Shown piece by piece: positions 26,720 to 35,065 of a DNA stretch of 35,065 bases (positions within the stretch are counted from its first letter, which is position 1; each line of letters opens with the position of its first letter). The stretch spans positions 1 to 35,065 of the forward strand of contig CAIVMQ010000003.1 of NCBI GenBank assembly GCA_903907075.1, given 5' to 3'. Made by a program: the position numbers and the translations under genes. This stretch comes from an uncultured Bacteroidia bacterium. Its GTDB lineage: Bacteria; Bacteroidota; Bacteroidia; Bacteroidales; Prolixibacteraceae. The notes under the pieces were generated by a model. The model had not been told where the DNA came from. It made no database searches and saw only the letters and a program-made list of their open reading frames with translations.

Positions 26720-27988
26720 TTAAAGTCCAAGTAATAGCTCTTGCTGACTTTTACCATTAAAAAGAAGTTTGGTAGGATCTTCGATTAGTTCCTTGATTTT
26801 TACAAGGAATCCAACAGAATCTTTCCCATCTATTACACGGTGATCATACGAAAGGGCAACATACATCATTGGTCTGATCTCCACCTTCCCATTAACCGCT
26901 ATTGGACGGTCTTTAATCGAATGCATACCTAATATTGCACTCTGAGGTGGATTGAGTATCGGTGTTGACATTAAAGAACCAAATACACCACCATTTGTGA
27001 TCGTAAAGGTCCCACCAGACATCTCCTGAATGGTGAGTTTTTTATCTCTTGCTTTTTCTGCCAGTTCCTTAATCTCCCGTTCAATGGACTCAATCTGTTT
27101 TGTTTCAGTGTTACGAACAATTGGAACCATTAGCCCCTTAGGAGTTTGAACTGCAATACCTATATCATGAAATCTTGGAGTAACTATATCTTCACCTTCA
27201 ATCATTGAATTTACAGCTGGATGATTTGACAGGGCAATACTAGCTGCCTTGGCAAAAAATGACATAAAACCTAGTTTATAGCCATATTTCTCTGAAAAAG
27301 CTGCTTGGTAAGTCTTCCGAAGTTCCATCAACTGGCTCATGTCGATCTCATTGAATGTGGTGAGCATCGCTGTCTCATTTTTCACAGAGACGAGTCGCTG
27401 ACTTAATTTTCGACGTAATGGAGACATTGCGCTACGATCTGCTTCGCGGCTGAGTTCCAGTGAAGCTACAGATAAAGGTGTTATTGATGCAGAAAGAACT
27501 GACTCCACATCCTTTCGCGAAATTCTACGAAGGCCATTTAACAGCTCTTCCATATTAAGTCCTGCTTCATCCATCACTGCTTTTGCTGCGGGTGTTACTT
27601 TTGGGAACTCTTTAGTCTGATTTGATAAAATAATTTTACTTTCGGATACCAAGGGAACACTCTTTGGAGATGCTGCTGATTTTGTTACTTCAGATTTAGC
27701 TGCGCGATTTTTATTTAACAGTATCGATTCATTTTCAGTAGACTCTAATGAGTCGTTACTCTCCAGTTGACAAGCTATGCTCCCTACAGCGACCCGCTCA
27801 CCCTCTTTAACGAGGATTTTTAAAACTCCTGTGGCAGGAGCAGTTATTGAAAGCGTTGCTTTATCTGACTCTATTTCAGCAATTTCCTGGTTTTTACTTA
27901 CTAAAGAACCATCATTTACAAGCCATTTTCCAATTTCAACCTCAGTAATTGATTCACCGGGAGAAGGTATTTTGATTTCAAGAATCAT
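26720..27988 (-). CDS. sucB: 2-oxoglutarate dehydrogenase E2 (dihydrolipoamide succinyltransferase)
   Basis: E2 of the 2-oxoglutarate dehydrogenase complex: it moves the succinyl group from lipoamide to CoA. The 422-aa protein has an N-terminal lipoyl domain with K43 in [11 protein letters not shown] as lipoylation site and a Ser/Lys/Pro-containing linker (about 78-125). A peripheral subunit-binding domain (about 128-165, [13 protein letters not shown]…ISRKDV) follows, then a C-terminal catalytic domain with H383 and D387 in [10 protein letters not shown]. The lipoyl domain sequence ([16 protein letters not shown]) is typical of SucB-type rather than pyruvate E2. It starts 24 bp after sucA on the same strand and ends before a strong terminator, so the transcript is sucA-sucB without an E3 gene. 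Confidence 0.95.
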   Translation of the reverse strand: MILEIKIPSPGESITEVEIGKWLVNDGSLVSKNQEIAEIESDKATLSITAPATGVLKILVKEGERVAVGSIACQLESNDSLESTENESILLNKNRAAKSEVTKSAASPKSVPLVSESKIILSNQTKEFPKVTPAAKAVMDEAGLNMEELLNGLRRISRKDVESVLSASITPLSVASLELSREADRSAMSPLRRKLSQRLVSVKNETAMLTTFNEIDMSQLMELRKTYQAAFSEKYGYKLGFMSFFAKAASIALSNHPAVNSMIEGEDIVTPRFHDIGIAVQTPKGLMVPIVRNTETKQIESIEREIKELAEKARDKKLTIQEMSGGTFTITNGGVFGSLMSTPILNPPQSAILGMHSIKDRPIAVNGKVEIRPMMYVALSYDHRVIDGKDSVGFLVKIKELIEDPTKLLFNGKSQQELLLGL

Positions 27989-28012
27989 ATCAAAAAATTT
28001 TATGGTCTAAAG

Positions 28013-30727
28013 TTAATTAAAAACGGCATTTAGAATTCGCTCCAGACTTCTTTTATGTTTATCTAAAAGACCTGTTGCAGGACTGGCACTTTCAGCTCTA
28101 CTGATCAGCTCAAGTTGAAGTTCAGGATATTTTCGCGAGATATAAGGCCATACTCCCATATTTTCAGGTTCATCTTGTACCCATAATACCCGTTTTGCAT
28201 TTGGGTTCTGAAATTTCAGCATTCGAATTTCCTCAGAGGGGAAAGGGAAAAGTTGCTCAATGCGTATAATAGCCGTATTCTTGCGTTCTAGTTTCTCGCG
28301 TCGTTCGAATAGTTCGTAGTATATTTTACCGGTAGTGAATATTAATACCTCTGCTTTTCCAGGTGCAACAATTTCATCACCAATGATTTCCATGAATTCA
28401 TGATTGGTAAGATGCTCGATAGGTGAAATTACCAAAGGATGACGCAGCAGACTCTTAGGTGTAAAAACAATCATTGGTATTCGGATGTTTCCTAACACTT
28501 GCCGACGTAACAGATGAAACATATTGGCAGGCGTGGTCGGCATCATGATCTGCATATTATAATTGGAACATAATGAAAGCATCCGTTCTATTCGGCCACT
28601 GGAATGTTCAGATCCTTGCCCTTCATAGCCATGTGGAAGGAATAATACCAGTCCATTCATCAATCCCCATTTATCTCCGGCAGAGCTAATATATTGATCG
28701 ATTATTACCTGTGCCACATTACTAAAGTCACCAAATTGAGCCTCCCAAATTGTTAATCCTTTAGGATAGAACATTGAGTAACCATATTCAAAGCCCATTA
28801 CACCATACTCATTTAAAGGGGAGTTATATACATTAAATCTTGCCTGGTTCGCAGAGATATTTTTAAGTGGAAAATATTTATCTATCCCCTCTTCCATAAC
28901 AATGGCAGCATGTCGGTGAGAGAATGTTCCACGCTCACAGTCTTGACCACTTAATCGGACAGGAATACCGTCGTCAAGCAAGGTGGCGAAAGCCAATTGT
29001 TCAGCTAATGCCCAGTCAACTTTATTACTGGCAAGAAGTGCTCGTCGATCAGCGAGAAGTTTTATGATTTTGCCAAAGAATTTTTGTTCATCAGGCAAGG
29101 TATTTATTTTTTCGCCTAATTTTTTAAGTTTCTCTTCAGATACTGATGTTGGAATAGAGATTATTTCAGCAGGTTCAGGGAATCTATACTCTTTATATTC
29201 TTCGACTAGGAAGCTTTTTATTTTTACTTTTTCAATGCTTTTACTCACCTCATATTTTTCCTCGAGATGCTGGTTAAATAGTTCAATTTCATCCAATACT
29301 TCTTGCTGCGTCATCACTCCTGATTGGATCAGTTTATTGGCATAAATATCTCTTGGATTTGGATGTTCTGCTATCATTTTATAGAGAATAGGCTGGGTAA
29401 AACGGGGCTCGTCGCCTTCGTTGTGCCCATATTTACGATACGATAAAATATCGATAAACACATCGCTATGAAAATGTTGCCTGAACTCCAGAGCTAATTT
29501 TACGGTAAAGATAATTGCCTCAGCATCGTCGCCATTTACATGAAAAACAGGTGAACGGGTAATCTTTGCCACATCGGTGCAGTAGGTGCTTGAACGTGCA
29601 TCGAGGTAGTCAGTTGTGAATCCAATTTGGTTGTTTACAACAATATGGATTGTTCCACCTGTCTTATAACCTGGTAATTGCGACATTTGAACCACCTCGT
29701 AAACCACCCCTTGTCCGGCAATGGCAGCATCACCGTGAATTATGATCGGGGCAATTTTGTTATTATCCCCTTTATGAGAATAGTCGATTTTTGCTCGTAC
29801 CATACCTTCGGCAAGAGGAGCAACGGCTTCAAGATGAGATGGATTTGGAAGAAGGCTAAGTTTAACTTTTGAACCGTTTTCGGTAATGATCTCCTTATCA
29901 AAACCTAGATGATATTTTACATCGCCTAATTCAATACCATCTTCATATTCTGTGGCATAGAACTCTTTAAAGATATTTTCGTACGGCTTTTTCAAGATAT
30001 TTGCCAGTACATTCAACCTTCCGCGATGCGAAATTCCAATCACATACTCTTCAAGCCCTAATTCAACACCGTATTCGATTATCGCATTTAATGCAGGAAT
30101 TAGCCCTTCGGTCCCTTCAAGAGAGAAGCGTTTGGCTCCTACAAACTTCTTATGAATAAAACTTTCGAAACCCACCGCCTCTTTAAGGTTACGGAAAATC
30201 CCTTTTTTAACTGAAGGTTGAAGAATCTCATTATTTCGACTACTCTCCATCTTGTGTTTTAACCATTCAATAAGTTCTGGTTGGCGCATATAGAGATATT
30301 CGACCCCAACCGATTCACAGTAGGTCTGTTCAAGATGCGCTATTATCGCACTTAGCGTGGCTGCTCCAATGCCGATCTCTTTTCCAGCTTCAAAAATTAC
30401 ATTTAAGTCACTCTCAGCTAATCCAAAGTTCTGAATATCAAGAGTGGGATTGTACTGGCGACGCCGCCGAACTGGATTTGTACGGGTAAATAGATGTCCA
30501 CGTTGACGGTATCCATTTATCAGATTAAGTATGCAGAACTCCTTTTCAAGATGGCTTTTATCAACTAAATCTAATGATTTTGACTCATACGATTTTCGAG
30601 CTAGCTCGAAACCTTCAAAAAAATTACGCCAACTTTCATCAATTTCTTGGGGGTTTTGAAGATAATTTTTGTATAATTCTTCAATTGCACCGATTTCATG
30701 ATTTCCTACCAGAGAGAATCTATCCAT
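28013..30727 (-). CDS. sucA: 2-oxoglutarate dehydrogenase E1
   Basis: The thiamine-diphosphate-dependent E1 (904 aa) decarboxylates 2-oxoglutarate and reductively succinylates the lipoyl group of E2. The N-terminal domain that binds E2 is present (HEIGAIEELYKNYLQNP, with ESWRNFF). The ThDP region has GISHRGRLNVLANI, then HGDAAIAGQGVVYEV and GYKTGGTIHIVVNNQIGFT. The transketolase-like half has the RLSGQDCERGTFSHRHA segment, and the C-terminal domain includes LLRHPLVIS and WVQDEPENMG. Length matches bacterial SucA (about 900-930). It is the first gene of sucA-sucB and divergent from the AddB-like gene. The shared upstream region has an interrupted palindrome but no exact TAnnTTTG box. Confidence 0.97.
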   Translation of the reverse strand: MDRFSLVGNHEIGAIEELYKNYLQNPQEIDESWRNFFEGFELARKSYESKSLDLVDKSHLEKEFCILNLINGYRQRGHLFTRTNPVRRRRQYNPTLDIQNFGLAESDLNVIFEAGKEIGIGAATLSAIIAHLEQTYCESVGVEYLYMRQPELIEWLKHKMESSRNNEILQPSVKKGIFRNLKEAVGFESFIHKKFVGAKRFSLEGTEGLIPALNAIIEYGVELGLEEYVIGISHRGRLNVLANILKKPYENIFKEFYATEYEDGIELGDVKYHLGFDKEIITENGSKVKLSLLPNPSHLEAVAPLAEGMVRAKIDYSHKGDNNKIAPIIIHGDAAIAGQGVVYEVVQMSQLPGYKTGGTIHIVVNNQIGFTTDYLDARSSTYCTDVAKITRSPVFHVNGDDAEAIIFTVKLALEFRQHFHSDVFIDILSYRKYGHNEGDEPRFTQPILYKMIAEHPNPRDIYANKLIQSGVMTQQEVLDEIELFNQHLEEKYEVSKSIEKVKIKSFLVEEYKEYRFPEPAEIISIPTSVSEEKLKKLGEKINTLPDEQKFFGKIIKLLADRRALLASNKVDWALAEQLAFATLLDDGIPVRLSGQDCERGTFSHRHAAIVMEEGIDKYFPLKNISANQARFNVYNSPLNEYGVMGFEYGYSMFYPKGLTIWEAQFGDFSNVAQVIIDQYISSAGDKWGLMNGLVLFLPHGYEGQGSEHSSGRIERMLSLCSNYNMQIMMPTTPANMFHLLRRQVLGNIRIPMIVFTPKSLLRHPLVISPIEHLTNHEFMEIIGDEIVAPGKAEVLIFTTGKIYYELFERREKLERKNTAIIRIEQLFPFPSEEIRMLKFQNPNAKRVLWVQDEPENMGVWPYISRKYPELQLELISRAESASPATGLLDKHKRSLERILNAVFN

Positions 30728-30865
30728 TTTTTAAATTTAATTCAGTAACCATTACAAATAATTAGAGGATTTGTTCACTGTTAACGCGACTAAGATCTAA
30801 CTATATCTGTAAATTCAAAAAAAAAGAACCAATTTTATATTTTTATTAATCCTATTTTGTCTCAG

Positions 30866-30884
30866 ATTTGGTAAACAACCAAAT
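30866..30884. promoter_or_regulatory. Interrupted palindrome between sucA and the AddB-like gene
   Basis: ATTTGGTAAACAACCAAAT is a perfect 7-bp inverted repeat around a 5-nt centre in the divergent intergenic region, 62 bp upstream of the AddB-like ATG and about 140 bp upstream of sucA. It could be a dimeric regulator site; no U-tract follows, so a terminator is unlikely. Confidence 0.3.
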
Positions 30885-30945
30885 ATTGCCCGAAGTAAAT
30901 TAATATTTACCTATTTTTTACTTTTTATTGTTAAATAAAATTTTT

Positions 30946-33867
30946 ATGAATGGATTTTTAAATCAAGTGGCAACTCACTTGTTAAAAATACACGGTGATA
31001 ATTTAAATCAACTAACCCTTGTTTTTCCAAATCGAAGAGGGGGAATGTTTTTTACTAACTATTTAAATAGTTTGGTTACCAGTCCTTTGATATCACCAAA
31101 GATGATAACTATCAATGAGCTGTTCTCGGAACTCTCACCTTTACAAGTGCCCGATCGGTTAAGTTTATTATTTCGCCTTTACAAAGTTTATTGTGAATCG
31201 ACTCATTCAACTGAGCTTTTTGATGATTTTTATTTTTGGGGCGAGATGCTTCTTAGTGATTTTGATCAGGTTGACAAATACCTTGTCAATGCACATGATC
31301 TATTTACTAATATTACTGAGCTTAAGCAGATTGAAATGCGCTTTGGAGAGATGGAGACGGAAGAAAAAGCTCGACTCAAGAGTTTCTGGAATACGTTATC
31401 TGATAAGGATAAAACACCAAATCAAAGAGAGTTTGTGAGATTATGGGAAGATATTATTGGTGTCTATACCCATTTTCAAGCTTTTCTTGTTCGTGAAGGT
31501 TTGGCTTATGAAGGGATGTTATACCGCGAGGTTGTTGAAACGAACTTTAAAGATAATCCAACCTTATTTAAGAATCAGAAATTTGCTTTTATTGGATTTA
31601 ATGCATTAAATCGTTGTGAGGAGAGTTTATTTGATCATCTAAGGGATCTTGGAATAGGTAATTTTTTTTGGGATTATGACAATTATTACTTAGAGGATCA
31701 GACCCAGGAAGCGGGATATTTTTTAAGGAAGAATCTAACCCGATATCCACATCAGGGATATGAACCATTTTGTGATTCATTAACCGATAAGTCAAAATCA
31801 ATAAAAATTATAAATATTGCCTCTCAGGTTGGCCAGGCTCAGATTGCTGCACTTGAACTTCTTGGACAATCAAACCAGTCGCTGAGTTTTGATGATACAG
31901 CAGTGGTGCTTTGTGATGAGGAACTTTTACTTCCAATGATTAATGCTTTGCCAGAGAATGACCAGAAAGTAAATGTTACCATGGGTTATCCATTGAAAAT
32001 GACACCTGTGTTTAGCCTGATTACTCAGCTTATCGCTCTGCAGAAAAATATTCGGGAAGAGGAGAGGGGCGTCTATAGTTTTTATAACAAAGACGTTATG
32101 CGGATTCTGAATCATCAGCTGGTGATTGATTTTGATCCTGCTGCGAGTAAGTCATTGATAGATTTAATATTGAAAAATAATATAATCTATTTGACGATCC
32201 AGGATTTGGCTAAAAACACTTTTTTTAATCAGATTTTCGTCGTTCCAAATACCATTCTTGAGCTATCTGATTACTTCCTAGGAGTCATCCAATCGATCTT
32301 TAATCATTGGCAGCAAAAAGAAAAACGGGCAATTCATTTCAGTAATAGCCCTGATACTGAAAAAATCAATGATGAAAATTCACTTCTTTACTGTGAATAC
32401 CTCTATCAATCATATCTTGCGGTAAATAAGTTAAAGGATATTTTAATTGTTGATGGGACTAAAGTTTTTAAAGCAGATAATTTCATTTCTAAGGAGGCTT
32501 TCTTTCGGTTTTTAACACAATATCTTAGTGGATTGGCAATTCCCTTTGAAGGTGAACCTCTAGAAGGTTTGCAGATAATGGGTATTCTTGAAACGCGGAC
32601 CCTTGATTTTAAAAACCTAATAATCCTATCGATGAATGATGGAATCATGCCTAAGATTTCATTGTCAGGATCTTTTATTCCTTATAACTTAAGACGAGTT
32701 TTTGGTTTGCCCACGATAGAGGAGCAAAATGCCATGTATGCCTACTATTTTTATAGGCTCCTGCAGCGTTCTGAAGATGTGACATTTGTATATAATTCTG
32801 GAACAAATGGGATGCATACAGGAGAAAAAAGTCGTTACTTATATCAACTTCAATTCGAATCACCCTTTCAAATTTCTGAGACCAATATGGTATTTAATTT
32901 GGAGAATATCGCCGTTAAGTCAATACACATTGACAAAAATAAGGAGGTTATGTCCAATTTAAACCTCTTTTTAACAGGGGAGAAGAAATTATCTCCTAGT
33001 GCCCTCGATAAATATCTCACTTGTCCTGTTCAGTTTTATTTCAGGTATTCTGCCGGATTAAATGAACCAAAAGAGATATCAGAAGAGATTGATCCCATGA
33101 TATTTGGGCTTCTTTTTCATGATGTTATGGATAAAATGTATCGGCCATTTAAGAATAAAACAATTGATTATCATAATTTTGAGGATATTTTGAATGATGA
33201 ACTATCTCTTAATACTTTAATTTCAGAATCCTTTCAAAATGTTTATAATCCGGGCTTCAAATCAGAAAAAAAAGTTTCTATAAACGGTCGTAATTGGTTG
33301 ATATCTGAGGTGGTTAAAAAATATGTAATTCAAATATTAAAAAATGATCAAAAACGGGCTCCCTTTGAAATTATTGGGCTCGAGAATAAGGTAAGTGCAC
33401 AAATACCAATTAATAATTCATCACGAAGTGTGTTCCTGGGTGGAACAATTGATCGGATTGATCGTAATGGCTCGTTAAATTACATTGTTGATTATAAGAG
33501 TGGTAATGCAAAGCTTGAGTATCTTAGTTTGGATTCACTTTTTGATAAAGAGTATAAAGATCGTAATAAGGCTGCATTTCAGACGTTGGTCTACTCATAT
33601 ATTTTGCATAAAAATGAGCCCGAATTAAACCAGATTTTCCCTTCAATTTATCCATTACGGGAAATTTTCGAACCTGATTTTGATCCATCCGTTCGTTCAA
33701 AAGAATCAGGAAACAATGTGGTTGAATTTATAGCGATCTCTGAGTCTTTTGAAATGCGTTTTGAAAAATTATTGGAGGAGATTTTCGATCTCAGTGTTCC
33801 ATTTGTTCAGACAACTGTTCATGAGAATTGCAAATATTGCCCTTATAAGCAAATTTGCAGAAGATAA
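30946..33867 (+). CDS. AddB-like PD-(D/E)XK nuclease with iron-sulfur staple
   Basis: A 973-aa protein related to AddB of AddAB/RecBCD-type recombinational repair. The N-terminal part is a degenerate helicase domain in which the P-loop is replaced by VFPNRRGGMFF, so no ATPase activity is expected. The C-terminal nuclease domain starts at SPSALDKYLTCP and has the active-site GTIDRIDR and VDYKSG (D849, K851). Four cysteines, C693 and the terminal C962-x2-C965-x5-C971, match the 4Fe-4S staple that closes the AddB nuclease. It would work with a UvrD-like AddA partner, which is not in this window. The open frame reaches a TTG at 30928; the ATG at 30946 is the better start. It converges with trmD at 22 bp. 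Confidence 0.9.
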   Translation: MNGFLNQVATHLLKIHGDNLNQLTLVFPNRRGGMFFTNYLNSLVTSPLISPKMITINELFSELSPLQVPDRLSLLFRLYKVYCESTHSTELFDDFYFWGEMLLSDFDQVDKYLVNAHDLFTNITELKQIEMRFGEMETEEKARLKSFWNTLSDKDKTPNQREFVRLWEDIIGVYTHFQAFLVREGLAYEGMLYREVVETNFKDNPTLFKNQKFAFIGFNALNRCEESLFDHLRDLGIGNFFWDYDNYYLEDQTQEAGYFLRKNLTRYPHQGYEPFCDSLTDKSKSIKIINIASQVGQAQIAALELLGQSNQSLSFDDTAVVLCDEELLLPMINALPENDQKVNVTMGYPLKMTPVFSLITQLIALQKNIREEERGVYSFYNKDVMRILNHQLVIDFDPAASKSLIDLILKNNIIYLTIQDLAKNTFFNQIFVVPNTILELSDYFLGVIQSIFNHWQQKEKRAIHFSNSPDTEKINDENSLLYCEYLYQSYLAVNKLKDILIVDGTKVFKADNFISKEAFFRFLTQYLSGLAIPFEGEPLEGLQIMGILETRTLDFKNLIILSMNDGIMPKISLSGSFIPYNLRRVFGLPTIEEQNAMYAYYFYRLLQRSEDVTFVYNSGTNGMHTGEKSRYLYQLQFESPFQISETNMVFNLENIAVKSIHIDKNKEVMSNLNLFLTGEKKLSPSALDKYLTCPVQFYFRYSAGLNEPKEISEEIDPMIFGLLFHDVMDKMYRPFKNKTIDYHNFEDILNDELSLNTLISESFQNVYNPGFKSEKKVSINGRNWLISEVVKKYVIQILKNDQKRAPFEIIGLENKVSAQIPINNSSRSVFLGGTIDRIDRNGSLNYIVDYKSGNAKLEYLSLDSLFDKEYKDRNKAAFQTLVYSYILHKNEPELNQIFPSIYPLREIFEPDFDPSVRSKESGNNVVEFIAISESFEMRFEKLLEEIFDLSVPFVQTTVHENCKYCPYKQICRR

Positions 33868-33889
33868 TTTTGCACCTTTTAAAAACCGT

Positions 33890-34570
33890 TTATTTATTAT
33901 TCAACAAGTCTGGCCTAATACTTTTAGTCCGTTCATAGGCTTGATCGTGCTTCCAGTCATCAATTAACAGATCATTGCCTGACAATAGGATGTCAGGAAC
34001 TTTCCATCCTTTATAATCTGCAGGTCGGGTATAGACGGGGGGAGTAAGGAGACCGTCTTGAAATGAATCGGTAAGTGCTGAAGTCTCGTCAGATAATACA
34101 CCGGGCAATAATCTTACGATCGCATCTGATACAATAGCTGCGGCAAGTTCGCCTCCGGTTAAAACATAATCACCTATCGATATCTCAAGAGTTACTAAAT
34201 GATCTCTAACTCGTTGGTCTATTCCTTTGTAGTGTCCGCATAAAAGAATAAGGTTGGTTTTTAATGATAATTGATTTGCATCGCGTTGTGTAAAAACCCG
34301 GGCATCAGGGGTTAAGAAAATTACTTCGTCATAGATGCGTTGACTTTTTAATTCTGAAATTGCCTTGTCAATTGGCTCTATAGACATCACCATACCGGCA
34401 CCCTTACTAAAGGCGTAATCATCAACCCGCTTGTGTTTGTCACTCGACCAATCTCTAATATTATGAATATGGATATCTGCCAGCCCTTTATCTTTTGCTC
34501 TTTTTAGGATCGAGTGGTTGAAGGGGCTCTCCAATAATTCAGGCACAACAGTTAAGATATCTATTCGCAT
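33890..34570 (-). CDS. trmD: tRNA (guanine-N1-)-methyltransferase
   Basis: This methylates N1 of G37, next to the anticodon, in tRNAs that read CNN codons and some others, using SAM; it prevents +1 frameshifting. At 226 aa it matches the shorter Bacteroidota form (E. coli about 255). The SPOUT trefoil-knot region shows [13 protein letters not shown] and [13 protein letters not shown], which bind SAM, and the C-terminal SIRPDLL is typical. In many bacteria it sits with rpsP, rimM and rplS; here it stands alone on the minus strand, converging with the AddB-like gene. A promoter match ends only about 10 bp before the ATG, implying a very short leader if real. Confidence 0.97.
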   Translation of the reverse strand: MRIDILTVVPELLESPFNHSILKRAKDKGLADIHIHNIRDWSSDKHKRVDDYAFSKGAGMVMSIEPIDKAISELKSQRIYDEVIFLTPDARVFTQRDANQLSLKTNLILLCGHYKGIDQRVRDHLVTLEISIGDYVLTGGELAAAIVSDAIVRLLPGVLSDETSALTDSFQDGLLTPPVYTRPADYKGWKVPDILLSGNDLLIDDWKHDQAYERTKSIRPDLLNNK

Positions 34571-34906
34571 TTTTTTTTACAAAAGTATCATTCCCTTAGA
34601 ATATGTACAATAATTATGAGCCCTAATGTTTAGTTTGTCGAGTTATCAGCTTGAACATCTATTTCGGATATGAATTATTTGAGTTTAATAATTTGGAAAT
34701 AATATTTCACGAATTATTCTTTAATTGTTTTTGTATTCTCCCCTCAATGGTCCTTTTGTCTGTTTAGCGCAGTTGAATGTTCACTATTAAACGATAATAT
34801 TAGCAATAATTATTCTATATAAGGTTTATGGTTTAGAATTGACAAGATAAGATTAATGTTAGGGTATAAACATTAAGTCATTGAAATATAGATAAATAAT
34901 TAAATT
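34571..34906. other. AT-rich intergenic region upstream of trmD
   Basis: Apart from the trmD promoter match at its left end, I see no gene, tRNA or strong hairpin in these 336 bp. Confidence 0.5.
34580..34610 (-). promoter_or_regulatory. Possible trmD promoter, giving a near-leaderless mRNA
   Basis: The minus strand has TTG (34610-34608), a 20-nt spacer and TACTTTTG (34587-34580), a full TAnnTTTG match. The -7 box ends 9 nt before the trmD ATG, so the transcript would have only a few leader bases. Confidence 0.45.
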
Positions 34907-35053
34907 TTACGGAGGTTTAAGCTCCTTTTTGTTTTTGGGATCAAAAATATGTTTTCGAATAAGTTGAGGATTAGCTTGTAAATATCTATTTTCGTGAAAA
35001 ATAATCTTGTATACATCCTGGCTTAATCGCCGTAACGAAATTGCAGATGGAAT
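34907..35053 (-). pseudogene. Protein-like reading frame at the right edge, possible gene remnant
   Basis: Forty-eight sense codons read open on the minus strand between an in-frame TAG (35054-35056) and a TAA (34907-34909), with no ATG, GTG or TTG start. The translation looks like a genuine protein C-terminus, with helix-forming and charged residues (LSQDVYKIIFHENRYL, then IRKHIFDPKNKKELKPP). It may be the tail of a gene broken by a nonsense mutation or frameshift near the window edge. I do not recognise the family, and a chance frame is possible. Confidence 0.25.
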
Positions 35054-35065
35054 CTAACGAATTGA

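Noticed and set aside
34911-34930. GGAG…CTCC hairpin followed by T-rich sequence at the right edge
   Set aside because: Only a 4-bp stem with a mismatched interior; not a convincing terminator.
1-35065. Search for CRISPR arrays, IS elements, tRNA or rRNA genes, phage or defence genes
   Set aside because: No periodic spacer-repeat pattern, transposase, tRNA T-loop signature or rRNA-like segment was seen by eye.

Overview
The window looks like a chromosomal segment of an AT-rich Bacteroidota, most likely an anaerobic or facultative member of the Bacteroidales/Marinilabiliales type. Three things suggest this. First, the gene set is typical: a Na+-pumping methylmalonyl-CoA decarboxylase operon, a membrane pyrophosphatase, a long M16 peptidase, an AddB-like nuclease without a P-loop, and an exported DUF1080/Gfo-Idh-MocA pair. 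Second, Shine-Dalgarno sequences are mostly absent. Third, several intergenic regions carry the Bacteroidota promoter signature (TTG, about 16-20 nt, TAnnTTTG). No transposase, phage gene, CRISPR array, rRNA or tRNA was seen, and gene density is that of ordinary core chromosome.

Layout, left to right: the start of an HD-domain protein (minus strand, cut by the window edge); a large Sel1-repeat protein; purL (minus) with a clear promoter; a dihydrolipoamide-dehydrogenase-like flavoprotein (minus) that lacks both redox cysteines; divergent from it, a six-gene operon for the succinate-to-propionate route (CoA transferase, methylmalonyl-CoA epimerase, and decarboxylase subunits alpha, gamma, biotin carrier and beta); a three-gene sugar cluster (DUF1080, Tat-exported oxidoreductase, NagB-like isomerase); on the minus strand a HAD phosphatase, an M16 peptidase with a strong terminator, then selU and selD; hppA on the plus strand; sucA-sucB on the minus strand; an AddB-like nuclease; trmD; and at the right edge a short protein-like reading frame that may be a gene remnant.

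How the genes fit together: the CoA transferase, epimerase and decarboxylase would turn succinate carbon (through succinyl-CoA and methylmalonyl-CoA; the mutase is not in this window) into propionate while exporting Na+. The membrane pyrophosphatase is a second primary ion pump. sucA-sucB supply E1 and E2 of 2-oxoglutarate dehydrogenase, but no genuine E3 is nearby, and the only Lpd-like protein here cannot use the usual disulfide chemistry. selD and selU form a minimal selenium pathway for 2-selenouridine in tRNA.

The observations most worth a second look are the cysteine-free Lpd-like flavoprotein, a tandem 12-bp repeat with 21-bp period in the divergent region between it and the propionate operon, the sugar cluster with its variant NagB active site, and the orphan reading frame at the right edge. 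I did not find a clearly new multi-gene defence or mobile system.
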